Made by a program: the position numbers and the translations under genes. From NCBI RefSeq assembly GCF_039830095.1, contig NZ_CP142435.1:1798001-1862000 (forward strand): a stretch of 64,000 nucleotides of DNA. The letters are read 5' to 3'. Positions within the stretch are counted from its first letter, which is position 1. Each line of letters starts with the position of its first letter. The stretch is from Dolosigranulum savutiense. Lineage in GTDB: Bacteria; Bacillota; Bacilli; Lactobacillales; Carnobacteriaceae_A. This document shows positions 1-7,792 of the stretch, piece by piece. The notes under the pieces are model-generated. The model had not been told where the DNA came from. It made no database searches and was given only the letters and a program-made list of their open reading frames with translations.

Positions 1-1
1 T

Positions 2-568
2 TCTGCCTTCAAAGAAGAGCGAGTTGAAGCAAGTAAGGTTCTTCCTGTACCTAATGTGGGCGAATTTACAGGGGATAAAGACGAACTTCTTGAGAAAATC
101 CGTCAAGCACTGTACTTCAGTAAAATTATGAGTTATGCGCAAGGATTTGCCCAAATGCGAACAGCCTCAGATGTTTATGACTGGGATCTACAATACGGAG
201 AGATTGCAAAGATTTTCCGTGCAGGATGTATTATTCGCGCGCGTTTCTTGCAAAAAATTACCGAAGCGTATGAAAATAATCCTGAATTGAAAAATTTAGT
301 TTTGGATGACTACTTCAAAGATATTGCTTACAAATATCAAGCAGCTGTGCGAGATGTAGTTGGTTTAGCGACACAAGCAGGTGTACCGATTCCGGCCTTC
401 TCCAGTGCTATTGCTTACTACGATTCTTATCGCTCAGAACGCTTGTCAGCCAACATTATCCAAGCACAACGCGATTACTTCGGAGCGCATACCTATGAGC
501 GTGTGGACAAACCGGGTCACTTCCACTTTGATTGGTATGGTAACGACGGCGAGCAACAGTGGGATTAA
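2..568 (+). CDS. gnd: 6-phosphogluconate dehydrogenase, C-terminal part
   Basis: Incomplete at the left edge of the window; the reading frame is open from base 2, so only about the last 188 residues are visible. It catalyses NADP-dependent oxidative decarboxylation of 6-phosphogluconate to ribulose 5-phosphate in the cytosolic pentose phosphate pathway. The visible part is the all-helical C-terminal domain, with the family block SYAQGF near the start and a long helical stretch ending in an aromatic tail (HFHFDWYG). The GTG at 56 is an internal valine codon, not a start. An intrinsic terminator follows, so this is the last gene of its transcript. Family assignment is firm; the N-terminal cofactor domain cannot be checked. 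Confidence 0.95.
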   Translation, partial: SAFKEERVEASKVLPVPNVGEFTGDKDELLEKIRQALYFSKIMSYAQGFAQMRTASDVYDWDLQYGEIAKIFRAGCIIRARFLQKITEAYENNPELKNLVLDDYFKDIAYKYQAAVRDVVGLATQAGVPIPAFSSAIAYYDSYRSERLSANIIQAQRDYFGAHTYERVDKPGHFHFDWYGNDGEQQWD

Positions 569-588
569 ATCAGCAATAGAATATAATA

Positions 589-622
589 TAAAAGACTTCC
601 TTCATTTGAGGGAGTCTTTTAT
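589..622 (+). terminator. Intrinsic terminator of gnd
   Basis: An AAAGACTtCC / GGgAGTCTTT stem with a short AT-rich loop, followed by a run of T. It lies 20 nt after the gnd stop. Confidence 0.85.
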
Positions 623-727
623 TATGGGGAAGTTCCTTGATAGTGCGATTCGAATTTTTTATCTGAGTATGATAAAATGGAATTACTTGTATAATTTAGT
701 CTGAATATAGAAAGAGTGACGTAATTA

Positions 728-1405
728 GTGAAAGGAAGAAAGCATATTGTGTTAACTGTTGGAGGGATGATCGGTGCTGGTAAGACGACCGTGACGAAAT
801 TAATTGCTGATCGACTTGATTTTACCGCTTATTATGAAGATGTTGATAATAATCAAATTTTGCCGCTCTTTTATACTGCAACGCCAGAAGAGCAAGAACG
901 TAAACGATACCCATTCTTACTGCAACTTGAATTTTTGAATAGTCGTTTTCGTGTGATTAAAGATGTGCTGTTAGATGAACAGCATGCTATTATGGATCGT
1001 TCTATTTATGAAGATCACTATTTTGCGCGTATCAATAATCAAATTGGCGATATTAGTGATGTAGAGTTTTCGATTTATGAAAAGCTGCTCCATAATATGA
1101 TGGAAGAACTGGAAGAATTACCGAAAAAAGCACCGGATTTGATGATTTTTCTCGATATTTCTTTCGAAAAGACGATGGAACGTATTGCTAAGCGTGGTCG
1201 TGACTTTGAACAAGATGAAGCATTGAAAAATTATTACTTTACGTTATGGAAAGATTATCGTGATTGGGTCGAGAATTACTATGATAAGTCTGACGTGTAT
1301 ATTATCGATATGGATAAGTATGATATTGAGACGTCAGAAGCGGATCGTCAAGAAATTGTTAGTGATATTAAACAATGGTGCGCCGATCGTGGTGTACACG
1401 TGTAA
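728..1405 (+). CDS. Deoxynucleoside kinase (dGK/dAK family)
   Basis: Cytosolic salvage enzyme that phosphorylates deoxyadenosine and/or deoxyguanosine with ATP. The 225-residue length fits the family. Walker A is GMIGAGKT at residues 13-20, the family D/E-R-S motif is D90-R91-S92, and an arginine-rich lid (RIAKRGRDFE) follows about residue 152. The start is GTG at 728, preceded by a modest AAAGAGTGA Shine-Dalgarno; it puts the P-loop at the usual distance from the N-terminus. The DUF454 gene follows 11 nt later, probably on the same transcript. A TATAAT at 690-695 could be the -10 box, but I see no good -35. Which deoxynucleoside is preferred cannot be read from sequence. Confidence 0.9.
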   Translation: MKGRKHIVLTVGGMIGAGKTTVTKLIADRLDFTAYYEDVDNNQILPLFYTATPEEQERKRYPFLLQLEFLNSRFRVIKDVLLDEQHAIMDRSIYEDHYFARINNQIGDISDVEFSIYEKLLHNMMEELEELPKKAPDLMIFLDISFEKTMERIAKRGRDFEQDEALKNYYFTLWKDYRDWVENYYDKSDVYIIDMDKYDIETSEADRQEIVSDIKQWCADRGVHV

Positions 1406-1416
1406 GGAGATAGCTA

Positions 1417-1779
1417 ATGCGTATATTATATATTATTGGAGGCTTTATCTCATTTTTGCTCGGCATCATCGGTATTCCTTTGCCAATTTTGCCAACAACT
1501 CCCTTTTTACTTTTGTCAGGGTACTTATTTGCGCGTAGTTCTAAGCGATTCGAGAAGTGGTTGAAACAGACGAAAGTATATCAGTTCTATGTGGCTGATT
1601 ATGCTGAAACGAAGACTATTGCGCGTGAGCGGAAGAAAAAGATTATCATTCAAATTTATATATTAATGGGTATTTCGATTTATTTTGCCCCGCTATGGCC
1701 GGTAAAAATGGGATTAGGTGCGTTAACCGTGTTTATTACGTATTATTTATTTAACGTAATCGATGAGCCGGAAGAGTAA
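1417..1779 (+). CDS. DUF454 (YbaN-family) inner membrane protein
   Basis: Small membrane protein of 120 residues. It has an N-terminal hydrophobic segment with the proline-rich family signature GIPLPILPTTPF (about residues 19-30), a basic amphipathic middle (FEKWLKQTK) and two closely spaced C-terminal membrane helices. This matches the YbaN/DUF454 family, whose biochemical role is unknown. AAGGAG sits 7 nt before the ATG, overlapping the end of the upstream kinase gene, so the two are probably cotranscribed. A terminator follows directly. Confidence 0.85.
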   Translation: MRILYIIGGFISFLLGIIGIPLPILPTTPFLLLSGYLFARSSKRFEKWLKQTKVYQFYVADYAETKTIARERKKKIIIQIYILMGISIYFAPLWPVKMGLGALTVFITYYLFNVIDEPEE

Positions 1780-1789
1780 CAGGATAAAT

Positions 1790-1815
1790 AGTCGTAACAA
1801 TTACGACTTTTATTT
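1790..1815 (+). terminator. Intrinsic terminator after the DUF454 gene
   Basis: Stem AGTCGTAA / TTACGACT with a 3-nt loop followed by TTTATTT. It separates the kinase-DUF454 pair from the two-component operon. Confidence 0.8.
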
Positions 1816-1886
1816 AAAAAATATAAGAAAATTGCTTTTTTTAAGTGAAATGCGCCCGTAAATGATAAAAGTATGATAGAATAGGA

Positions 1887-1920
1887 CTGATTGACATTGA
1901 TCAATCAGCTAGAATAGAAT
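1887..1920 (+). promoter_or_regulatory. Promoter of the two-component operon with overlapping dyad operator
   Basis: The -35 TTGACA (1891-1896) and -10 TAGAAT (1915-1920) are separated by 18 nt. A perfect inverted repeat, CTGATTGA-N6-TCAATCAG (1887-1908), covers the -35 box and is placed where a repressor or autoregulator would act. A second extended -10 (TGaTAGAAT, 1874-1882) lies just upstream. The operator role is inferred from position and symmetry only. Confidence 0.6.
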
Positions 1921-1941
1921 GAGTAATTAAAGGAGATCATC

Positions 1942-2634
1942 ATGGGAAAAATATTAATTATTGAAGACGAGAAGAATTTAGCGCGTTTTGTAGAGTTAGA
2001 ATTAAAACATGAAGGATTCGAGACAGAAGTTCGCTTCGACGGTCGTTCTGGAGTGGAAGCAGCACTCGATGAAAATGAAGAATGGGACATTATTTTACTC
2101 GATTTAATGTTGCCAGAATTGAATGGGATTGATGTCGCGAGACGCGTTCGTCAAGTCAGCAATGTGCCGATTATTATGATGACGGCACGTGATTCGGTGA
2201 TTGATCGTGTATCTGGTTTCGATCACGGAGCAGATGATTACGTGGTTAAACCGTTTGCGATTGAAGAATTACTAGCGCGTATGCGTGCGTTGCTTCGTCG
2301 AATCGAAATTGAATCTGAAAACAACATCAGCAATCAAGCAATGATTAAGTACAAAGATTTATTAGTTGAGAAAGAAAATCGGATTGTGCGTCGTGGCGAT
2401 GAAGTCATTGAATTAACGAAACGTGAATATGAATTACTGGTTGAGTTGATGGAAAATATCAATGTTGTGTTATCCCGTGAAACATTGCTGAATACTGTTT
2501 GGGGTTATGAGCCAGGGATTGAAACGAATGTTGTTGATGTTTATATTCGATACTTACGTAATAAAATTGATGTCCCATCCCAAGAAAGTTATATTCAAAC
2601 GGTACGTGGAACGGGTTATGTGATGCGGAAATGA
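1942..2634 (+). CDS. arlR: OmpR/PhoB-family response regulator, ArlR/CsrR-like
   Basis: DNA-binding response regulator of 230 residues. The receiver domain (about 1-120) has acidic pocket E8-D9, phosphoacceptor D54 (ILLDLMLP), a switch threonine in MMTAR and the conserved lysine in VVKPF. A linker leads to a C-terminal winged helix (about 132-230) ending in YIQTVRGTGYVMRK. AAGGAG is well spaced from the ATG. The stop overlaps the start of the kinase gene by 4 nt (ATGA), so the two are translationally coupled. The sequence is closest in my memory to staphylococcal ArlR and streptococcal CsrR, regulators of surface and virulence functions; the symbol rests on that similarity. Confidence 0.9.
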   Translation: MGKILIIEDEKNLARFVELELKHEGFETEVRFDGRSGVEAALDENEEWDIILLDLMLPELNGIDVARRVRQVSNVPIIMMTARDSVIDRVSGFDHGADDYVVKPFAIEELLARMRALLRRIEIESENNISNQAMIKYKDLLVEKENRIVRRGDEVIELTKREYELLVELMENINVVLSRETLLNTVWGYEPGIETNVVDVYIRYLRNKIDVPSQESYIQTVRGTGYVMRK

Positions 2635-4148
2635 CATTAAAAGAAGTGGACGATAAACGTTTGTCTGTTAAATGGCGATGGACATTAGCGACGTCGCTGG
2701 CATTCTTTGTGACGTATGCTATTTTCTCAAGTATTTTATATATGAGTGTCGTCCGCATTATGCTCTCTAGTGAAGAAAAAGGAATGGAGCGTATTGTTAC
2801 AGAGGTTACGAGTAATTTTGAGACGAATAAACCATCTGTAGATGAGCAGATGGTTGAAGAGATTTTTCAGTCATCTAATGTCAATATTGAGTCACTTGTA
2901 ACGACAGCCATTAATAGTGATTCTTTGCAAGAGAGCAATTATATGTCATACCAGAATAGTTTGATTTTGCGTGTAATTGATTTAAACCATCACATTGTCT
3001 ACCAATCAGCAGAAGTTGATGCAACTTTTGCCAAAACCACAGCAATCGAAACGTTTTCGATCCAAACAGATGGAAGTAAATCACTCTCAACAATGGATCC
3101 GATTTATAATGATGCAGGCGATATTATTGGGTATCTGCAACTCATTAATACGTTGGGAAGTTACCATCAGTTGTTAAACCAAATTCGAACAGCTATCGTA
3201 TTTATTGGATTCTTAGCCGTATTTTTTAGTTGTATTTTTGGGTTGTTAATTACGACGACCTTCTTACAGCCAGTACGTTACTTAACTCGAGTGATGAATA
3301 CTATTACCAAAGATCCAGAATCGACCGAGCGTATTACAATCGAAGGTGGACCAAATGAATTCACCGATATGGCAGATGCGTATAATGCCATGATTAATCG
3401 CATGCAGGATAATATTGAAAGTCAAAAACAGTTTGTCGAAGATGTTTCGCACGAGTTGCGAACACCGGTAGCAGTGGTTGAAGGCCACTTAAAGTTGTTG
3501 AAGCGTTGGGGCAAAGATGATCCCGAAATTCTTGATGAATCAATCGAAGCATCCGTCCAAGAAATCGGTCGGATGAAGAGTTTAGTCCAAGAGATGTTGG
3601 ACTTATCACGCGCTTCACAAGTTGACATTCAGTACAAAGATGAAAAAACAAATGTGCTAGAAATTTGTAAGCAAGCCCATACGAATATTCAATTGGTTCA
3701 TCCACATTTTAATTTTATCTTTGATACTGAAATAACAGATCCTGCCTATGTGAATATGTATCGTAATCATTTGGAACAAGTCTTAATGATTTTGCTCGAT
3801 AATGCGGTTAAATATTCTACTAATAGACAGGAAGTTCATTTGTCGGTTTCGACCAATCATGCACAGGTTAATATTGCCGTGCAAGACTTTGGCGAAGGAA
3901 TGACGGAAGAAGATAGTCACAAAATTTTTAATCGGTTCTATCGAGTAGATAAGGCCCGTAGTCGGAATAAAGGCGGTAATGGACTGGGATTATCTATTGC
4001 TAAGCAATTAATTAATGGCTATCGGGGAATTATCTGGGCGGATAGTTCCTTAAATCACGGTTCGGTATTTCATGTGCAGTTACCTTTATTGAAGGACGCT
4101 ACATCCGATAATCAACTACCAAAATCTAAAAATATAAGTACGAAATAA
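2631..4148 (+). CDS. arlS: Sensor histidine kinase, ArlS/CsrS-like
   Basis: Membrane sensor kinase of 505 residues and cognate partner of the preceding regulator. TM1 (about 18-44) and TM2 (about 187-210) flank an extracytoplasmic sensor of roughly 140 residues. A HAMP segment follows, then the H-box with the phosphorylated His in VSHELRTP (H274), an N-box (ILLDNAVKYS), DFGEGM and GGNGLGLSI of the ATPase domain. The start overlaps the regulator stop (ATGA). The sensor loop shows no domain I recognise, so the signal is unknown. A terminator follows, making this a two-gene operon. Confidence 0.9.
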   Translation: MTLKEVDDKRLSVKWRWTLATSLAFFVTYAIFSSILYMSVVRIMLSSEEKGMERIVTEVTSNFETNKPSVDEQMVEEIFQSSNVNIESLVTTAINSDSLQESNYMSYQNSLILRVIDLNHHIVYQSAEVDATFAKTTAIETFSIQTDGSKSLSTMDPIYNDAGDIIGYLQLINTLGSYHQLLNQIRTAIVFIGFLAVFFSCIFGLLITTTFLQPVRYLTRVMNTITKDPESTERITIEGGPNEFTDMADAYNAMINRMQDNIESQKQFVEDVSHELRTPVAVVEGHLKLLKRWGKDDPEILDESIEASVQEIGRMKSLVQEMLDLSRASQVDIQYKDEKTNVLEICKQAHTNIQLVHPHFNFIFDTEITDPAYVNMYRNHLEQVLMILLDNAVKYSTNRQEVHLSVSTNHAQVNIAVQDFGEGMTEEDSHKIFNRFYRVDKARSRNKGGNGLGLSIAKQLINGYRGIIWADSSLNHGSVFHVQLPLLKDATSDNQLPKSKNISTK

Positions 4149-4153
4149 GGATG

Positions 4154-4190
4154 AAAACAGCTAATTGGCACTAAACGATTAGCTGTTTTT
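4154..4190 (+). terminator. Intrinsic terminator of the two-component operon
   Basis: AAAACAGCTAA / TTAGCTGTTTTT stem with a 14-nt loop, directly downstream of the kinase gene. Confidence 0.88.
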
Positions 4191-4272
4191 AAATCGAATA
4201 GGGAATAACCTTGCAAAAAGCTCACAGACAAGATCATTTGTTGTATAATGAAGATGATTGGGAGGTGGTGGT

Positions 4273-5430
4273 ATGGATTACGGGATTTTGAAATTTGATG
4301 AACCGGACCGTGATACGTCACGAAAAATTATTCATATTGATATGGATGCCTTCTATGCTTCGGTTGAACGTCGCGAAGATCCTAGTTTAGAGGGAAAACC
4401 GGTCGTCATTGCCCGCCACCCGAAAGATACAGAAGGTCGTGGGGTAGTGACAACTGCCAGTTATGAAGCGCGTCAGTTTGGGATTCATTCAGCAATGAGT
4501 GCGGCCAAGGCATATGAGCTATGTCCAACGGCTGTTTTTATTCCACCCAATTTTACATTGTATCGTGAAATATCTGCTCAAATACATAATATTTTTGAGC
4601 AATATACGGATTTAGTCCAACCGCTATCGTTAGATGAAGCTTATCTTGATGTGACTGACAATAAGTACAATTTGCCATCAGCAACGATTATTGCTCGTCA
4701 GTTGCAACAGAAGATTTATGACCAGACTAAACTGACATGCTCTGCCGGCGTGTCGTATAATAAATTTATTGCAAAAATTGCCAGTGATTATCAAAAACCA
4801 AGTGGACTGACTGTTGTGCCACCAGAACTAGCAGAATGTTTCTTGATGAAATTGCCCATTGAGAAGTTTTTTGGTGTAGGAGAGAAGACATTAGAGAAGA
4901 TGCATACGCTTGATATTTACACGGGAGAAGACTTGTATCAGCAATCACTGGATGATTTAATGCAAGTGTTCGGAAAGATGGGCTATTCGTTGTATCATAA
5001 AGTGCGTGGAATTGATAACAGTCCAGTTATAGCTAATCGTACCCGTAAATCGGTGGGGAAAGAGTCTACTTATGCGCATATGATGACTCATGATGATGAA
5101 GTGATTCAGCAATTACGGCGGTTAAGTCAGCAAACATTTGCCAGTTTAGAAAAACATCATTTGCATGGGAAGACGGTGGTATTGAAGTACCGTTACAGCA
5201 ATTTTAGCACACATACTAAGCGGAAAACTTTATTTAATTACATTCACTCGGCTCAAGATTTATTCAATATAGCCTCGGATATTTGGTATGAAGAAGGAGA
5301 GGCGGAACGCGGGATTCGCTTATTGGGAGTTACCGTGACGAACTTGAATAAAATGAGTTATGAAAATATGGCACTACCGCTACATCATTCAAAAAGAGGT
5401 GATCTAAGAAATAATGACGACAAAACATGA
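4273..5430 (+). CDS. dinB: DNA polymerase IV (Y-family)
   Basis: Translesion polymerase of 385 residues. The catalytic carboxylates are in IDMDAFYASVE (D23) and SLDEAYLD (D121, E122); the palm/fingers are followed by a helix-hairpin-helix thumb (FGVGEKT) and the little-finger domain. The in-frame TTG at 4258 is rejected as start because GGAGG (4261-4265) would then be coding; that motif is 7 nt before the ATG at 4273. The C-terminus lacks an obvious QLxLF-like clamp-binding tail. A TATAAT lies at 4244-4249. I see no Gram-positive SOS box upstream, so LexA control is not supported. The next gene overlaps by 17 nt. Confidence 0.93.
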   Translation: MDYGILKFDEPDRDTSRKIIHIDMDAFYASVERREDPSLEGKPVVIARHPKDTEGRGVVTTASYEARQFGIHSAMSAAKAYELCPTAVFIPPNFTLYREISAQIHNIFEQYTDLVQPLSLDEAYLDVTDNKYNLPSATIIARQLQQKIYDQTKLTCSAGVSYNKFIAKIASDYQKPSGLTVVPPELAECFLMKLPIEKFFGVGEKTLEKMHTLDIYTGEDLYQQSLDDLMQVFGKMGYSLYHKVRGIDNSPVIANRTRKSVGKESTYAHMMTHDDEVIQQLRRLSQQTFASLEKHHLHGKTVVLKYRYSNFSTHTKRKTLFNYIHSAQDLFNIASDIWYEEGEAERGIRLLGVTVTNLNKMSYENMALPLHHSKRGDLRNNDDKT

Positions 5431-6712
5431 TAAGATTTTAAATTATATCGATGCATTCCCAATCGGTCAAAAGTTATCGGTACGCATGATTGCTAAAGAG
5501 CTGGATGTTAGTGAAGGAACCGCTTATCGTGCCATTAAAAGTGCTGAAGATTTAGGACTCGTAACTACAATCGAACGGGTAGGTACTATTCGAATTGACG
5601 GCCGTAATATCGAAAAGATTGATACGTTAACCTTTAGTGAGGTTTTAAAAATTATCGATGGGGAAGTATTGGGCGGTCAAGTTGGTTTAGATAAGCCACT
5701 TAATCGGTTTTTCATCGGAGCGATGACAGAAGAAGCAATGGAGCGTTATTTAGCCGATCATTCATTAATGATTATTGGAAACCGGCAAGAAGCTCAAAAG
5801 TTATCCTTAAAAAATGGGGCAGCTGTTTTAATCACCGGTGGATTCAAGGCAGATCAAGCCATGATCGACTTGGCTAATGAGTTGGAACTCCCTCTGATGT
5901 CAACCTCTTATGATACATTTACTGTCTCTTCAATGATTAACCGTGCAATGTCAGATCAATTGATTAAGAAAGAGATTTTACTAGTGAGCCATATTTATAC
6001 ACGGATGGAAGATACAGATTACCTCTTAGCCCAAGGAACCGTCTTCGATTATAAAGTATTAAATCATAAAGACGGACATTCAAAATTTCCCATCATTAAT
6101 CACCAAAATCGATTGGTAGGAGTTGTCTCAGCTAGTGATATTATTGGTAAAGAAGATGACACGCCACTTGAAACGATTATGACCCGTGATGCCAAAGTTG
6201 CTAAACCGTACATGAGTGTTGCCACGGCTGCTCATATGATGATCTGGGAAGGATTAGAATTTATGCCAGTTATTGCGGATGATTTGACTTTAACAGGGAT
6301 TATCTCACGTCAAGATATTATGAAAGCTATGCAATCACAGCAACGACAAGCCCACATTCATGATACGATTTTGGATCAAGTCACTACGCTAATTGAAGAT
6401 GTTGGTAATGATCAGTTTACGTTCACTGTTTCACCACAAATGACAAACCAATTGGGGACTATTTCTTATGGCGTTTTAACTGAAATTATTACATCAACGA
6501 GTCAAATGATGTTAGCAAATCACCGGGTCAATAATGTTAGTATTGAACAAATCCAACTCCATTACTTCAAGCTCATTCAATTAGGAGCAGAAGTTATTAT
6601 TAAACCAATCATTTTTGATGAGTCACGACGATTTGCCCGGATGGATGTTGAAGTGATCGATATGAATGGACTGGCGGCAAAAGCATTAATTACATGTCAA
6701 TATATTGATTAA
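5414..6712 (+). CDS. YtoI-type protein: HTH, DRTGG, tandem CBS and hotdog domains
   Basis: Cytosolic protein of 432 residues with four parts: an N-terminal winged HTH (about 1-70, DVSEGTAYRAIKSAEDLGL), a DRTGG domain (about 75-185), a pair of CBS modules (about 190-310) that usually bind adenine nucleotides, and a C-terminal hotdog/thioesterase-like domain. The arrangement and length match B. subtilis YtoI. The function is uncertain; a nucleotide-sensing regulator is the usual guess. It overlaps the end of dinB by 17 nt and is followed by nrnA, as ytoI and nrnA (ytqI) are close neighbours in Bacillus. Confidence 0.85.
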   Translation: MTTKHDKILNYIDAFPIGQKLSVRMIAKELDVSEGTAYRAIKSAEDLGLVTTIERVGTIRIDGRNIEKIDTLTFSEVLKIIDGEVLGGQVGLDKPLNRFFIGAMTEEAMERYLADHSLMIIGNRQEAQKLSLKNGAAVLITGGFKADQAMIDLANELELPLMSTSYDTFTVSSMINRAMSDQLIKKEILLVSHIYTRMEDTDYLLAQGTVFDYKVLNHKDGHSKFPIINHQNRLVGVVSASDIIGKEDDTPLETIMTRDAKVAKPYMSVATAAHMMIWEGLEFMPVIADDLTLTGIISRQDIMKAMQSQQRQAHIHDTILDQVTTLIEDVGNDQFTFTVSPQMTNQLGTISYGVLTEIITSTSQMMLANHRVNNVSIEQIQLHYFKLIQLGAEVIIKPIIFDESRRFARMDVEVIDMNGLAAKALITCQYID

Positions 6713-6731
6713 ATTAAAAGGAGAGATGACA

Positions 6732-7700
6732 ATGACACAGACAGAACAACAAGTAATGAGACAAATTTTAGACAAAATTAAACAGTATGATAAGATTATT
6801 ATTCACCGCCATGTGAGTCCAGATCCAGATGCGATTGGTTCGCAAGTGGGACTTGGCGAATTAATTAAAGCAAGTTTTCCTGAAAAAAGTGTTAAATATG
6901 CGGGGGAAGGTAGCGAAAGCTTAGATTTCTTGCATACATATGAGCCAATCGAGATAACTGATTACGAAGGCGCGCTCGTTATTATTACCGATACGGCCAA
7001 TATTGCGCGAATCGATGGTGATTACTATAACGAGGGGGCTGATCTCATTAAGATTGATCACCATCCCAAAGATGATGCCTATGGATCGGTGGCTTGGATT
7101 CGTACCTCAGCCAGTAGTGTATCTGAAATGATTACTGATTTTTGGCAAACGTTTAAAGATGAATTAACGTTAAATAATGAGGGAGCGCGTCTTTTATATG
7201 CCAGAATTGTGGGAGATACCGGTCGATTCCAATATAATAATACTACACCACAGACGATGCGAATAGCTGCAGATTTGTTAAGCTTTGATTTCGATCATAC
7301 GGTGGTTCTCCGCAAATTATACGAAATGCCGCCAGCAGTTGCTCGTTTGAATGGTTACACGCTGGAGAATACCAAAGTTTCACCAGAAGGGGTCGGTCAT
7401 TTGATTCTCTCTCAGGAATTCCTACATTCGTTAGGCTTGGAAGATGAACATACGAATGCGGTTGTTAGTACACCAGGCCCTATAGCTGGGATTAAATGTT
7501 GGGGGATTTTTGTCGAGCAACCGGATGGCACCTACCGTTGTCGCTTACGTTCACATGGCCCAATTATTAACACGATTGCTAAAGAACACAATGGAGGCGG
7601 GCATCCACTAGCCAGTGGTGCGAATGCAGAAAATCTTGAAGAAGTCCAAGAAATTTTAAACAAATTTAGAAAAGTTGCCGTAGAATGGGAAGCAGAATAA
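6732..7700 (+). CDS. nrnA: DHH/DHHA1 oligoribonuclease and pAp phosphatase NrnA
   Basis: Bifunctional enzyme that degrades 2-5 nt RNA and hydrolyses 3'-phosphoadenosine 5'-phosphate; DHH-family metal-dependent phosphoesterase. Metal ligands are in SPDPDAIGS (D31, D33), ITDTAN and the DHH triad (IDHHPKDD). The C-terminal DHHA1 domain carries GGGHPLASGA. In-frame TTG 6705 and ATG 6726 are rejected because AAAGGAG (6717-6723) is ideally placed, 8 nt before the ATG at 6732. This gives 322 residues, the usual family length. It is cotranscribed with the YtoI-like gene. Confidence 0.9.
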   Translation: MTQTEQQVMRQILDKIKQYDKIIIHRHVSPDPDAIGSQVGLGELIKASFPEKSVKYAGEGSESLDFLHTYEPIEITDYEGALVIITDTANIARIDGDYYNEGADLIKIDHHPKDDAYGSVAWIRTSASSVSEMITDFWQTFKDELTLNNEGARLLYARIVGDTGRFQYNNTTPQTMRIAADLLSFDFDHTVVLRKLYEMPPAVARLNGYTLENTKVSPEGVGHLILSQEFLHSLGLEDEHTNAVVSTPGPIAGIKCWGIFVEQPDGTYRCRLRSHGPIINTIAKEHNGGGHPLASGANAENLEEVQEILNKFRKVAVEWEAE

Positions 7701-7792
7701 ATCAGCCTTAAGGTGGATGTTTGGCTAATAAGGATTGCGTATAATAGAAATGAATCATTCGCTATGAGTGTCAAGTAAATAGAGGTGTTAAA

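Noticed and set aside
381-704. Open frame overlapping the end of gnd in another phase
   Set aside because: It is a shadow of gnd running through its terminator, with no RBS and no family features.
4191-4272. SOS (LexA) box in front of dinB
   Set aside because: No CGAAC-N4-GTTCG-like sequence is present in the upstream gap.
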